This document shows positions 1-6,425 of a DNA stretch of 27,467 nucleotides, piece by piece. Within the stretch, counting starts at the first letter, position 1. The number at the start of each line of letters is the position of its first letter. Location: the IMG/VR virus record IMGVR_UViG_3300042326_001256, positions 1-27,467 of that record, one strand, 5' to 3'. The notes beneath the pieces are model-generated. The model saw nothing but the letters and a program-made list of their open reading frames with translations, was not told the DNA's origin and did no database searches. Source of the stretch: a virus. The position numbers were made by a program, and so were the translations under genes.

Positions 1-320
1 TTTGGAAAGAAGCTAGTTTTTACAAGAGGCAAAAGGTCTTGCCCATATCGTTCTCCTTTTGGGTCTGGGAGTAAGGCATTGTTCGCAAGAATGTCACAAA
101 CAATTGTTCGTTCTGGGTCTCTCATATACTTTTGGACTTTTTCTAGAAGTTCGCACCTTGATTTATAAAAGTCCCTAGAAAACTTTAGGTTTTTATTGTC
201 TTTTTCAAGTTCTTCAAGATGTTCTTTCCAAACTTGCCCCATCTCAACCCATTCTTGAATACTTTGGGAATAATTTTGGTTTTTAGATTTTATGACTTTT
301 GGATTATTGGGGTCTGTCAT
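1..320 (-). CDS. Hypothetical protein, coiled-coil rich, 3' end outside window
   Basis: Reading leftward from an ATG at 320, the frame stays open to the window edge, so at least 106 residues are present and the C-terminus is missing. The protein starts MTDPNNPKVIKSKNQ. Residues 25-65 are rich in Glu, Lys and Leu (for example VWKEHLEELEKDNKNLKF), which suggests a coiled coil. It begins 2 nt after the stop codon of the upstream gene, so it belongs to the same operon. I do not recognise a family. Confidence 0.7.
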   Translation of the reverse strand, partial: MTDPNNPKVIKSKNQNYSQSIQEWVEMGQVWKEHLEELEKDNKNLKFSRDFYKSRCELLEKVQKYMRDPERTIVCDILANNALLPDPKGERYGQDLLPLVKTSFFP

Positions 321-322
321 TG

Positions 323-505
323 TTATGCTTGTAGTTTGTATTTTGTAGAAACTTTACAACTATCAGTGATTATATAATGACTTGGAAGATAATAGTGATA
401 GTCATATTCTTCAGTCTCATAAACAAAAATGTCTTTCAAATTTTTTTCAAGAAATTCTTGATAGTTAGTTTCATTTAGAGTTGGAATTTCAGTTAGATTG
501 TTCAT
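323..505 (-). CDS. Small hypothetical protein (60 aa)
   Basis: A 60-residue acidic and aromatic protein (MNNLTEIPTLNETNYQEFLE). It has a tyrosine-rich stretch around residues 29-44 (YETEEYDYHYYLPSHY). There is no signal peptide or membrane segment. The start overlaps the upstream stop by 4 nt (ATGA), the usual coupling in this region, which supports both the start and its reality. Function unknown. Confidence 0.65.
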   Translation of the reverse strand: MNNLTEIPTLNETNYQEFLEKNLKDIFVYETEEYDYHYYLPSHYIITDSCKVSTKYKLQA

Positions 506-708
506 TTCAATTTCTTCAATTCTTCCAATTTTTCCTTATATTCGGGTAGTTGATACCTGTGAATATGAGATTTTGATTGAAGTTCATCTGTTCGTTGAAA
601 CAATTCCTCTAAAACAGCATAAAGTTTGTCCCGATAACCTTCTTCGTCTCCCTCCCCATCATCTCCATCAATAATAAAGGATAGTTTTTCCCAATAATCT
701 TTGCTCAT
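502..708 (-). CDS. Small hypothetical acidic protein (68 aa)
   Basis: A 68-residue protein. It has an acidic patch near residues 14-24 (DGDDGEGDEEGY) and a charged, Leu-rich helical C-terminus (YKEKLEELKKLK). It overlaps both neighbours by 4 nt, so translational coupling is likely. It is soluble with no cysteines, and I recognise no motif or family. Confidence 0.65.
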   Translation of the reverse strand: MSKDYWEKLSFIIDGDDGEGDEEGYRDKLYAVLEELFQRTDELQSKSHIHRYQLPEYKEKLEELKKLK

Positions 709-947
709 TCTGGTTTCTCCCCTTCACGCAAACTCAATTCAAATTGCAAAACCTCTCTGGCAAGTTTGAATAGTTTTTCTGAAGTAAAAACTCCAAATGT
801 ATTAAAAGACGCAGAACTCCCATAAGACAGAAGAGATAGTTCTTCGCTGATACAGTCGGGGTCTACTACAGTGAGAGTTAGATAAACACTCTCTCCTCCA
901 TTATTCTCTGGAGTAAGATTTACACAAAGTTTTTTAGATTTAGTCAT
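705..947 (-). CDS. Small hypothetical protein (80 aa)
   Basis: An 80-residue protein (MTKSKKLCVNLTPENNGGES) that looks like a beta-rich N-terminal half (YLTLTVVDPDC) followed by a helix (EKLFKLAREVLQFELSLREG). It is coupled to both neighbours by ATGA overlaps. I see no membrane segment and assign no function. Confidence 0.65.
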   Translation of the reverse strand: MTKSKKLCVNLTPENNGGESVYLTLTVVDPDCISEELSLLSYGSSASFNTFGVFTSEKLFKLAREVLQFELSLREGEKPE

Positions 948-1138
948 TTGTTGTTCTCCTGAAGTTTTAGGTGTTTGTAATCATTTTTGCAATTTTGTGG
1001 CTGTTCTACACAAAACTTAACAGCCTTATTATATCCATTGGTATACGAATTTGAATTATAAGTAAAAGCAATGACAAGACCCGCAACTCCAGATAATGCA
1101 ATTAGGTAGTAAATAGTAATTTCGTCGTCAAAGTTCAC
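944..1138 (-). CDS. Single-pass membrane protein with C-x3-P-x2-C tail (64 aa)
   Basis: Residues about 9-27 (YYLIALSGVAGLVIAFTYN) form one membrane segment. The tail carries AVKFCVEQPQNCKNDYKHLK, the motif shared with the proteins at 1135-1473, 2188-2385, 15488-15706 and 16406-16582. The start is GTG, overlapping the upstream stop as GTGA. The two cysteines are six residues apart around a conserved proline. They could form a disulfide or bind metal, but that is inference. No known family is recognised. Confidence 0.7.
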   Translation of the reverse strand: MNFDDEITIYYLIALSGVAGLVIAFTYNSNSYTNGYNKAVKFCVEQPQNCKNDYKHLKLQENNK

Positions 1139-1473
1139 TTGTTGTTCTCCCTAGATGCATTAAATTCTATTCGCGCTTGATAAAAATCAAACTCTTTTTT
1201 ACATTCTGCGGGTTTCTCAATGCAGAATTTTACAGTAGATTCTCTTACTGACGGTGTAATTGTATTGGCACCACCACGAGAATCATAACGGTACTCTGGA
1301 TTTTCTAATTCTGCTTGGCAAGTCCCATCACTAGAGTCATAATAAGAATCTTCAGACCACCCGCAATTAATGCATCCGTATGGGCCGTGAATAACACCAA
1401 CCCCAATGTCTACAGACTCTCTATAGCAATAACCACCACATTTAGGACAAACGTTTGCGTCTTGTTCACTCAT
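1135..1473 (-). CDS. Zinc-ribbon protein with C-x3-P-x2-C tail (112 aa)
   Basis: The N-terminal half is a probable zinc ribbon: CPKCGG at residues 9-14 and CINCGW at about 34-39, the two Cys pairs expected to hold one zinc. The C-terminal part (RESTVKFCIEKPAECKKEFD) is almost the same as the tail of the membrane protein at 2188-2385, and the DNA is similar there too. Unlike the other family members it has no membrane segment, so it looks like a fusion of a ribbon to a copied tail. Starts ATG, overlapping the upstream gene by 8 nt. Role unknown. Confidence 0.75.
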   Translation of the reverse strand: MSEQDANVCPKCGGYCYRESVDIGVGVIHGPYGCINCGWSEDSYYDSSDGTCQAELENPEYRYDSRGGANTITPSVRESTVKFCIEKPAECKKEFDFYQARIEFNASRENNK

Positions 1474-2191
1474 AATAACGCTCCTTTTTCATATAATTAA
1501 ATGCATCTTCAAGGGAAGAAAACTCATTGTTATCATAAGAGTATCGTCCACTAATCTTTACGTGTTTAGATTCTGGATGAATAAGCAAAGAAACACTATT
1601 ACCGTGCTCAGAAAGATAATGGTCAAAAATTGAGAAGATTAAATAACCTTCATCATCTTTATAGGTAACTTTGTCAATGACCTTATTTAATTCTGATTCA
1701 AAATCTTCAAACTTGCCATCTCTCCGGGTGAAAATTTCAAAAGAAATATAATAATTTGTATAATTACGATTAGAATATCGATTTACATCCCAAAGATGTT
1801 TGGAAATACTATAAAGTTGTGGCCAAGTTTTATAATGCTTAAATTTGATCTCTCTATCATTCTCTTTTGCATAAATCCACCAATCAATTACCTCATCAAG
1901 AGGTTCATCATTGTAAGGCCTAGACATTGAAGTGTTAACACAGGCCAGAGTTCTCCTGATTGAACCAGACTTAACCCATTTCTCATACTCTTGAACCGCA
2001 TCAGCAGTTTCAACAACCTGTGAGTGTTCGGCCATTGATGAGTAAGTGTCAATCCACTTTTGGGCCTCGTTTTTGGTATTGAATTGAGTAGCAAAAGTTG
2101 GGTCGTAAATCTCATCAAAAGTCTTGTCGTTAACTAGCCTTACATAGTAAGGAACATTTTGATTAAAGTCGTGTTTGATAATGTAGGTCAT
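1466..2191 (-). CDS. Hypothetical protein (241 aa)
   Basis: The largest protein in this cluster of small genes. It is rich in Tyr, Trp and charged residues (YYVRLVNDKTFDEIYDP; DEVIDWWIYAKENDREIKF) with no membrane segment or signal peptide. The C-terminal third has alternating beta-like strands (SLLIHPESKHVKISGRYSYD). It overlaps the upstream gene by 4 nt and the downstream gene by 8 nt. I recognise no catalytic motif and assign no function. Confidence 0.75.
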   Translation of the reverse strand: MTYIIKHDFNQNVPYYVRLVNDKTFDEIYDPTFATQFNTKNEAQKWIDTYSSMAEHSQVVETADAVQEYEKWVKSGSIRRTLACVNTSMSRPYNDEPLDEVIDWWIYAKENDREIKFKHYKTWPQLYSISKHLWDVNRYSNRNYTNYYISFEIFTRRDGKFEDFESELNKVIDKVTYKDDEGYLIFSIFDHYLSEHGNSVSLLIHPESKHVKISGRYSYDNNEFSSLEDAFNYMKKERYYE

Positions 2192-2385
2192 TTGTTCTCC
2201 TTGGATGAATTGAATTCTTCGCGCATTTGATAAAAATCAAACTCTTTTTTACATTCTACAGGTTTCTCGATGCAGAATTTTACAGTGGATTCTCTTTTTA
2301 TTGGTCTAGAATTAGAATCTCCGGCAACAAAAACAAAACCAAGAAATAGAGCTAGAAGATAGAGAAAAAGCAGAAAAAATCCCAT
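2188..2385 (-). CDS. Single-pass membrane protein with C-x3-P-x2-C tail (65 aa)
   Basis: The protein opens with a strongly hydrophobic segment (MGFFLLFLYLLALFLGFVFV) and then carries the tail RESTVKFCIEKPVECKKEFD. I chose the ATG at 2385, 4 nt after the stop of the upstream gene. A TTG in frame at 2415 would add ten residues inside that gene and is less likely. The tail DNA is close to that at about 1155-1245, suggesting recent duplication or gene conversion. Likely anchored in the inner membrane; function unknown. Confidence 0.7.
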   Translation of the reverse strand: MGFFLLFLYLLALFLGFVFVAGDSNSRPIKRESTVKFCIEKPVECKKEFDFYQMREEFNSSKENK

Positions 2386-2389
2386 AATA

Positions 2390-2764
2390 TCAAGAAAGAA
2401 GGTTTTTAAGTTCAAGCAGGAACCACACTTTGGGTGCGGTCAGTACCATAATGAGGTTATGGATTTTGTCAAGAAGAATAAAAAAACTAACAAATCCCAT
2501 AGCAAAGAGGATAGGAAAACCCACAAAAACATCTCCATCTTCTTCATCGTTAGCATATTTAATAATGCCCCAACCTAGACCTACACATACAATAACAACC
2601 ATACCAGAAAATACAGCATAAAAAGCATTTGCCCATAGGCCATAAGTGATATACTGCTGGGCAATGTCAGGTAGTTGGGCAACAGAAAAATCCTTGACTT
2701 CTCCGACTGATACCATAATCTGAGAGAGAATTTGCGTAATTTGAGCCTGTAGTTGTTCGTTCAT
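2390..2764 (-). CDS. Hypothetical two-helix membrane protein (124 aa)
   Basis: There are two clear hydrophobic segments, at about residues 44-67 (ANAFYAVFSGMVVIVCVGLG) and 80-100 (VFVGFPILFAMGFVSFFILL), separated by an acidic loop (NDEEDGD). The N-terminal 30 residues form a Gln-rich amphipathic region. The size and topology would suit a holin or a superinfection-exclusion protein, but nothing here proves either. It is the first gene after a terminator-promoter element whose 5' leader matches that of the gene at 2860-3084. Confidence 0.7.
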   Translation of the reverse strand: MNEQLQAQITQILSQIMVSVGEVKDFSVAQLPDIAQQYITYGLWANAFYAVFSGMVVIVCVGLGWGIIKYANDEEDGDVFVGFPILFAMGFVSFFILLDKIHNLIMVLTAPKVWFLLELKNLLS

Positions 2765-2779
2765 AAGGAATTCGGTGGG

Positions 2780-2846
2780 TTACAAGGGCATTATAAGGCA
2801 AAGTCCACCCCACCACAAGACAGAGTGGACGGTTGGTCAAGTGTCC
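2780..2846 (-). promoter_or_regulatory. Terminator-promoter element A
   Basis: On the minus strand the arms GTCCACTC (2830-2823) and GGGTGGAC (2810-2803) form an 8-bp stem followed by TTTG. The loop holds TTGTGG, which lies 17 nt before TATAAT (2795-2790). Upstream, GGAC/GTCC (2846-2827) can form a second hairpin that uses the same GTCCAC, so the two folds compete. The likely job is to end the transcript of 2860-3084 and start that of 2390-2764. This is read by eye; no folding energy was computed. Confidence 0.6.
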
Positions 2847-2859
2847 TGCTTTATACAAC

Positions 2860-3084
2860 TCATAAATCCTCCCATTCATCAATCATATCATAATAACCAT
2901 CATTTACCATATACCAAAAGTTTGCGGCAATTGTATGTCCACTTTTACGGACACTCCAGTATAGTTCATCTGGATTATATGGACTCGTAATTTTTTGCAA
3001 ATCTTCATAAGGAGTGGTCATCCAATACTTCCACCCATCAATAGTCAATCTCAATCTGTAAAGATAATAGTTCAAACTATTCAT
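2860..3084 (-). CDS. Small hypothetical protein (74 aa)
   Basis: A 74-residue, Trp- and Tyr-rich soluble protein (MNSLNYYLYRLRLTIDGWKY). It seems to be a one-gene transcript: it has a terminator-promoter element on each side, and its 5' leader (CCACCGAACTCCTTATG) is almost the same as that of 2390-2764. The leader shows no Shine-Dalgarno sequence on the coding strand, which is odd in this window. No family recognised. Confidence 0.65.
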   Translation of the reverse strand: MNSLNYYLYRLRLTIDGWKYWMTTPYEDLQKITSPYNPDELYWSVRKSGHTIAANFWYMVNDGYYDMIDEWEDL

Positions 3085-3099
3085 AAGGAGTTCGGTGGT

Positions 3100-3168
3100 T
3101 TACTTCGTTATTGTAAGTCAAAGTCCACTCCACCACAAGGCAGAGTGGACGGTTGGTCAGGTGTCCTA
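3100..3168 (-). promoter_or_regulatory. Terminator-promoter element B
   Basis: Nearly a copy of element A. GTCCACTC (3150-3143) pairs perfectly with GAGTGGAC, followed by TTTG. TTGTGG in the loop lies 17 nt before TACAAT. The outer hairpin GGACAC..GTCC touches the TAG stop of the gene at 3166-3423. Probably ends that transcript and starts 2860-3084. Confidence 0.6.
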
Positions 3169-3423
3169 ATATTTCTCATAACAAATGAATTGATTAGGTT
3201 CAGTGGATTCGTACCACCATTTATGTTTTGGGTGGTGGTTTCGATAACACCAAGTTTTTTCAATGATCACAGTTGGGAAATCAACTTCAGTAATTTCGTG
3301 AATACCATTAACATAGGTCCTCATTTTCTTGGCCGAATGAAAATATTTTGTTTCTCTATTTCCATTATACCAAAAAGAGACCTCATAGGATAGTCTTCGT
3401 TTTATCTTTCTCTTTGAATTCAT
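3166..3423 (-). CDS. Small hypothetical basic protein (85 aa)
   Basis: An 85-residue protein with a very basic N-terminus (MNSKRKIKRRLSYEVSFWYN) and an aromatic and His-rich C-terminal part (YRNHHPKHKWWYES). The basic start could bind nucleic acid, but I see no known motif. It overlaps the upstream gene by 4 nt. Its TAG stop lies at the edge of the recurrent hairpin. Confidence 0.65.
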   Translation of the reverse strand: MNSKRKIKRRLSYEVSFWYNGNRETKYFHSAKKMRTYVNGIHEITEVDFPTVIIEKTWCYRNHHPKHKWWYESTEPNQFICYEKY

Positions 3424-3659
3424 TCTAGTTCTTCTAGTTCATTTACTACTTTGTCAATTTCGTCAGAATAAACGACATAATCGCTACTACCATAGAGCCT
3501 AGCATAAAACTCATCCATATCCTGGTTTGGTGATAGTGATTCTGAACACAAAGTATTTAATTCACGAAATGCGGTTGCCAAGGCTTCTCTCATATCATCA
3601 GTTGCGGGCTGGGTGAGTTCTCCCTTAAATGCCTCCCAGATTTTTTGGGCCTTACTCAT
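3420..3659 (-). CDS. Small hypothetical acidic protein (79 aa)
   Basis: I chose the ATG at 3659 (MSKAQKIWEAFKGELTQ). It overlaps the stop of the preceding gene fragment in the common ATGAGTAA arrangement; an in-frame start at 3674 is possible but would reach further into that fragment. The protein is helical and acidic, ending DKVVNELEELE. No motif recognised. It lies just downstream of the IS607 element, so its original promoter may now be separated from it. Confidence 0.65.
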   Translation of the reverse strand: MSKAQKIWEAFKGELTQPATDDMREALATAFRELNTLCSESLSPNQDMDEFYARLYGSSDYVVYSDEIDKVVNELEELE

Positions 3660-3738
3660 TTTCAAGTTCCTCAATAATCTTCTTAATATCCTTTACATTA
3701 ATAACATCAATTCCGTGATCCGATAGATTTTTGCTAAC
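3652..3738 (-). pseudogene. 3' fragment of a gene probably cut by the IS607 element
   Basis: Immediately after the TnpB stop codon, in the same frame, 28 codons read VSKNLSDHGIDVINVKDIKK and then IIEELENE before TAA. They have no start codon. Their stop overlaps the next gene's start as real phage genes do here, which suggests the C-terminal end of a gene whose 5' part was displaced by insertion. The best candidate for the 5' part is the reading frame at 5450-5638. This is inferred from position only. Confidence 0.5.
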
Positions 3739-4896
3739 TTACGTTAACAATGCACAAGTATTGCTACTTGAGGGGCTATCTCCCAAAGCCTCAAGAATTC
3801 TTGAGACGCTTTTTACCCAAATATTTCGGGCTCCATTAATATCTCTAGGGACACAATGGTTTTTGTCTTTAACAACTTTAGATCCACCTAAAGAGTAATT
3901 AATTTTTCCATTCCAAGACACTGTTTTTGATGTATAGGCCTCATTAACAATAAGAAGAACCTTATTAAATTCTTCACATTTGTCTTTAAGAAAACACTTA
4001 AATCTATAATGAGCCCATGTCAACATAGATCTGGTCGTTTTAGAGTTGATTTTTCTCTTACCCTTTTTAACCATTTGACTTACATCAAATGAAGGAAGAA
4101 GAATAATATCAAAATTATCAACCAAAAACCTTGCAGTCTTATGATGAATTTCATCGACCAAATCTTTGATTTTATTTCTCATTCGTTTGATAGCCTTATT
4201 GAGTCTATATTTTTTTCTAGACTTAGACTTATCTCGTTTTGAGATTAGAGAATCAAGATGATAACATAATCTGGTTATTCTACCAATGTCGCCATCACCA
4301 ATAGCCCCGGAAAATTCTGGGTTATAAAATGTCTGGAATATTCTAACTCCTGGATCTAAAGAAACAACTCTTGCTTGGTTCTCACATGGAATTGTTTTTT
4401 CTTCGTAAGGAATTATTAAAAAGTATCTACCATTATCTAATGTTAATCTTGAATCCATAATGTTGTCGGGAAGCATTTCACTCATTTTTAATTTCCCTAA
4501 AATAGTGTGATAAACACCATTTTTAGATATAGAAGTCTTAGGAACGTAAATTGTTTGTTTTGGTTCACGTCTGCTTCTAAATTTAACTTCATGCCAATCT
4601 TCTGGTGGAATTCCTCTATTTTTTCGTTTACACATAGAAACTGCCTTACAGCAATCTCTTACGGCAACAGATTTAATTTGATAAGGAATTTCTTCCGCCC
4701 AATCGGGTAAAGAATGAATCAAACCAGTTTTTATTGATTTCCAAGATGCCTTAGTATCTGGTTCTTTTAAAAACTTAACGGTTTCATTATAAGTGTATCT
4801 TGATGCACCAAACCATTGTCTAAGGATTTGTCTTTGAGTTTGGTTTGGGTAAATCCTTATCTTCTTTGATTTGATTTTTATACTTTCGCATCCCAT
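3739..4896 (-). CDS. tnpB: TnpB RNA-guided nuclease, unusual active site (385 aa)
   Basis: The N-terminus (KIRIYPNQTQRQILRQWFGA) is the typical TnpB start, so I chose the ATG at 4896; the frame is open up to 5226 but only as an overlap with tnpA. RuvC-I is present as SLDPGV (Asp181) and RuvC-III as RDINGAR (Asp352). The RuvC-II position reads ILLPSFDVS, with Pro268 where classical TnpB has Glu. Glu319 in VNEAYTSKT may take over, as described for Fanzor-like TnpBs with a relocated glutamate. The zinc-finger cysteines are mostly lost (TSKTVSWNG). TnpB proteins cut DNA at sites matching a guide RNA and help the element persist. Activity of this copy is uncertain. Confidence 0.88.
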   Translation of the reverse strand: MGCESIKIKSKKIRIYPNQTQRQILRQWFGASRYTYNETVKFLKEPDTKASWKSIKTGLIHSLPDWAEEIPYQIKSVAVRDCCKAVSMCKRKNRGIPPEDWHEVKFRSRREPKQTIYVPKTSISKNGVYHTILGKLKMSEMLPDNIMDSRLTLDNGRYFLIIPYEEKTIPCENQARVVSLDPGVRIFQTFYNPEFSGAIGDGDIGRITRLCYHLDSLISKRDKSKSRKKYRLNKAIKRMRNKIKDLVDEIHHKTARFLVDNFDIILLPSFDVSQMVKKGKRKINSKTTRSMLTWAHYRFKCFLKDKCEEFNKVLLIVNEAYTSKTVSWNGKINYSLGGSKVVKDKNHCVPRDINGARNIWVKSVSRILEALGDSPSSSNTCALLT

Positions 4897-5413
4897 GTAT
4901 TCTACAAGAGAAAACATGGATGATAGAAAGGATGTCGGATACAAGTTCTCCTTCTGGACTGTGCTCGATTTGATCGAGAACCACGATTTCTCCACCGTTT
5001 TTAACGACGAGATATTCAATGAGGTCAAATCCGAATCTGCAAAGTCGGTCACGCTGGGCAACCACAAGTTGGATTGAATCTCCCTGCAATAATCGTTCCA
5101 AAATGGAACGCAAACCTCTTCGTTTAAAATTGAGTCCAGAGCCGACATCAATAATAACCTCTGCTCCTGGGTACTTTGAGATGAGATAATTTTTTTGATT
5201 TTGGAGGTCGTCTTTTTGTCTAGCACTTGAAACTCTGCAGTAAAGAATTGTTTGTAAACTATTTTGTTTTTGTTTTATAAAAGATTCAACATTGAATCTT
5301 CGTTGTCCAGATGGAGTTTTTATTGTTTCAATAATCCCCTCATCGGCATACTTTCTAAGGGTATTTGGATGAAGTCCTAGTTGTTTTCTTGCCTCCCTTA
5401 AAGTTACATACAT
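4820..5413 (-). CDS. tnpA: IS607-family serine transposase TnpA (197 aa)
   Basis: Residues 1-50 are a MerR-like winged helix (LREARKQLGLHPNTLRKYAD, then PSGQRRF). The serine-recombinase domain follows: YCRVSSARQKDDLQNQ, with Ser62 as the likely nucleophile, then GSGLNFKRRGL and DRLCRFG. The C-terminal helix (SCRIHGMRKYKNQ) is also typical. Length and motifs are complete, so it is probably functional. It cuts and rejoins DNA with low target specificity. The start ATG at 5413 has no clear Shine-Dalgarno sequence. The 3' end overlaps tnpB by 77 nt. Confidence 0.92.
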   Translation of the reverse strand: MYVTLREARKQLGLHPNTLRKYADEGIIETIKTPSGQRRFNVESFIKQKQNSLQTILYCRVSSARQKDDLQNQKNYLISKYPGAEVIIDVGSGLNFKRRGLRSILERLLQGDSIQLVVAQRDRLCRFGFDLIEYLVVKNGGEIVVLDQIEHSPEGELVSDILSIIHVFSCRIHGMRKYKNQIKEDKDLPKPNSKTNP

Positions 5414-5449
5414 ATTTATTTAGTAAAGTTTGTTGTTTAACGTTACTAT

Positions 5450-5638
5450 TTAGTAGCGAATGATTAACTGTTTATGATCCTTTCCATCATAAGGAGTTTC
5501 TATGGGATTTACAAACCCCTTAATATGTCTCCACCATAACTCAATATCATATTCAAACTCATCATTACTCCATGGAAATTCATAGTCTTCTTCAAAAAGA
5601 CACCCATAGCAAAGTTGACCATTAGTCGAAATGCTCAT
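5450..5638 (-). CDS. Hypothetical protein, possibly a 5' fragment cut by IS607 (62 aa)
   Basis: The frame starts at 5638 after a GGAG sequence and reads MSISTNGQLCYGCLFEEDYE, with a Trp-rich middle (DIELWWRHIKGF). It ends RY-stop right at the tnpA-side edge of the element. The stop may come from element DNA, with the natural C-terminus now at 3652-3738. Equally, it could be a complete small gene. No family recognised. Confidence 0.55.
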   Translation of the reverse strand: MSISTNGQLCYGCLFEEDYEFPWSNDEFEYDIELWWRHIKGFVNPIETPYDGKDHKQLIIRY

Positions 5639-5678
5639 AAAATTACTCCAATTAGTTGTGTTTTAATGATACTAGAAA

Positions 5679-5762
5679 TTATTTGATTTGGTTAAGTTCT
5701 TGTTGCCCTCTTTTATACATTTCTCGGGCAAATTCTATTAAACTAAATCCCCCAAATAAGAT
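5679..5762 (-). pseudogene. Gene remnant with FAREMYKRG motif
   Basis: Between a TGA and TAA 5679-5681, 27 codons read through to LIEFAREMYKRGQQELNQIK with no start codon until the internal Met. The segment FAREMYKRG resembles FAQAMYKQGYHQG in the gene at 7601-7789. Its first part overlaps the end of the gene at 5738-5920 in another frame. It looks like the C-terminal leftover of a duplicated gene. The short length makes this tentative. Confidence 0.4.
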
Positions 5763-5920
5763 TCATAATCCTCTATAATTTTGTCATTTGCCCAATGAAA
5801 ATCTGAATATCCGCTGCTTATATTACGCCACAAAAATCCCAGAATCTTTCTCTGTGGAAAATACCAAACTTTACCATTAGGTTTTGTGACTTTTTTAATC
5901 CTGTAATTAGATAATTTCAT
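5738..5920 (-). CDS. Small hypothetical protein (60 aa)
   Basis: A 60-residue basic and aromatic protein (MKLSNYRIKKVTKPNGKVWY, then FPQRKILGFLWRN). The pattern suggests a small beta-sheet protein that processes or binds something, but no family is recognised. It overlaps the upstream stop by 1 nt. No membrane segment or cysteine. Confidence 0.6.
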   Translation of the reverse strand: MKLSNYRIKKVTKPNGKVWYFPQRKILGFLWRNISSGYSDFHWANDKIIEDYESYLGDLV

Positions 5921-6126
5921 TAGTACCTACACCCCATCCAATTGCATACTCTACAAAAAACTCTATATTGTGGTGGATTAGATAGTAGAAGAAGTCCAGG
6001 GGAACTATCAAAAAGTTCATTCCCACAATTCGGACAGGCGATTCCAGTATGGCCGGTCTGTTGAATTTTTCTTAATTCTTCAACAATCTTATTATGTTCG
6101 TCAAGTGTTTTTAAATTATTCTGCAT
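5920..6126 (-). CDS. Small zinc-ribbon protein (68 aa)
   Basis: The N-terminal 25 residues are helical (MQNNLKTLDEHNKIVEELRK). After that come two cysteine pairs, CPNCG at about residues 35-39 and CRVC at about 58-61, the pattern of a zinc ribbon. The arrangement recalls the ribbon half of the protein at 1135-1473. Zinc ribbons in small phage proteins usually mediate protein or nucleic-acid contacts; a specific partner cannot be inferred. Starts ATG at 6126. Confidence 0.7.
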   Translation of the reverse strand: MQNNLKTLDEHNKIVEELRKIQQTGHTGIACPNCGNELFDSSPGLLLLSNPPQYRVFCRVCNWMGCRY

Positions 6127-6173
6127 GGTGGAAATTCTGGTGTAATTAGGTTTGAAATTTCAGCTTTAGTCAT
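6111..6173 (-). CDS. Possible 20-residue peptide
   Basis: A very short frame, MTKAEISNLITPEFPPCRII, begins with the ATGACTAA overlap used by genuine genes here and ends inside the next gene. It could be a real leader peptide, or the stub of a longer gene. Its start resembles the MT(D/E) starts of many neighbours. Support is limited to its position. Confidence 0.3.
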   Translation of the reverse strand: MTKAEISNLITPEFPPCRII

Positions 6174-6246
6174 CAAGGTCTCCAAATTTTATTTCAACGC
6201 GGTATCCCGCCAATATCAACAGTAAAATAATTACTATAAAAATCAT
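6166..6246 (-). CDS. Membrane micropeptide (26 aa)
   Basis: The reading frame MIFIVIILLLILAGYRVEIK then FGDLDD is one hydrophobic helix (residues 2-14) with a short charged tail. It begins 2 nt after the stop of 6249-6425, and its stop overlaps the next ATG. The clean helix and its fit between neighbours support a real micropeptide. Probably inner-membrane; role unknown. Confidence 0.5.
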   Translation of the reverse strand: MIFIVIILLLILAGYRVEIKFGDLDD

Positions 6247-6248
6247 AA

Positions 6249-6425
6249 TTATAAATTTTCCATTTCCATATTGTCCATAATTGCATAAACTTTTTCAAGA
6301 ACGGCTTCTCTGGCATCTTTAGTATAACCACCCAGAGCCTGTTCAAACCCCGCAATTGATAGAGTTCTAGTGAGTGTATCAAGAATTACGGAAAGGTCCA
6401 ATGCAGATAGTTTAGGATTGTTCAC
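6249..6425 (-). CDS. Small hypothetical helical protein, GTG start (58 aa)
   Basis: A GTG start overlaps the upstream TGA (GTGA) and the frame reads VNNPKLSALDLSVILDTLTR, ending KVYAIMDNMEMENL. It looks all-helical and soluble. The overlap and protein-like composition support it over the 62-residue frame in the same place (6194-6382). No family recognised. Confidence 0.6.
   Translation of the reverse strand: MNNPKLSALDLSVILDTLTRTLSIAGFEQALGGYTKDAREAVLEKVYAIMDNMEMENL

Larger units (their letters stand above)
3735..5455 (-). mobile_element. IS607-type insertion element (approximate ends)
   Basis: A two-gene element: a MerR-HTH/serine transposase (4820-5413) followed by an overlapping TnpB (3739-4896), the standard IS607 order. 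Near both ends there is a short imperfect inverted repeat, GTAACGTTAAACAA at the tnpA side and TTACGTTAACAA at the tnpB side. IS607 elements make no target duplication, so the exact ends cannot be read without an empty site. Any guide (omega) RNA would come from the end of tnpB and beyond, at roughly 3660-3860. Both genes are uninterrupted, so insertion may be fairly recent. Confidence 0.8.

Noticed and set aside
2995-3393. Plus-strand frame of 132 residues
   Set aside because: It is antisense to two minus-strand genes with coupled starts, has no ribosome site in context and no recognisable protein pattern.
4896-5226. Extended N-terminus for TnpB
   Set aside because: The extra 110 codons overlap the transposase in another frame, have no TnpB features, and the family normally starts near KIRIYPNQTQ.
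5411-5427. Late promoter at TAAATAAAT before tnpA
   Set aside because: It would place the start of the RNA at or beyond the start codon, and it is not an exact TATAAATA. AT-rich sequence gives such matches by chance.
6194-6382. Minus-strand frame of 62 residues
   Set aside because: The bases are better explained by the GTG-start gene 6249-6425 and the micropeptide 6166-6246, which have coupled starts.
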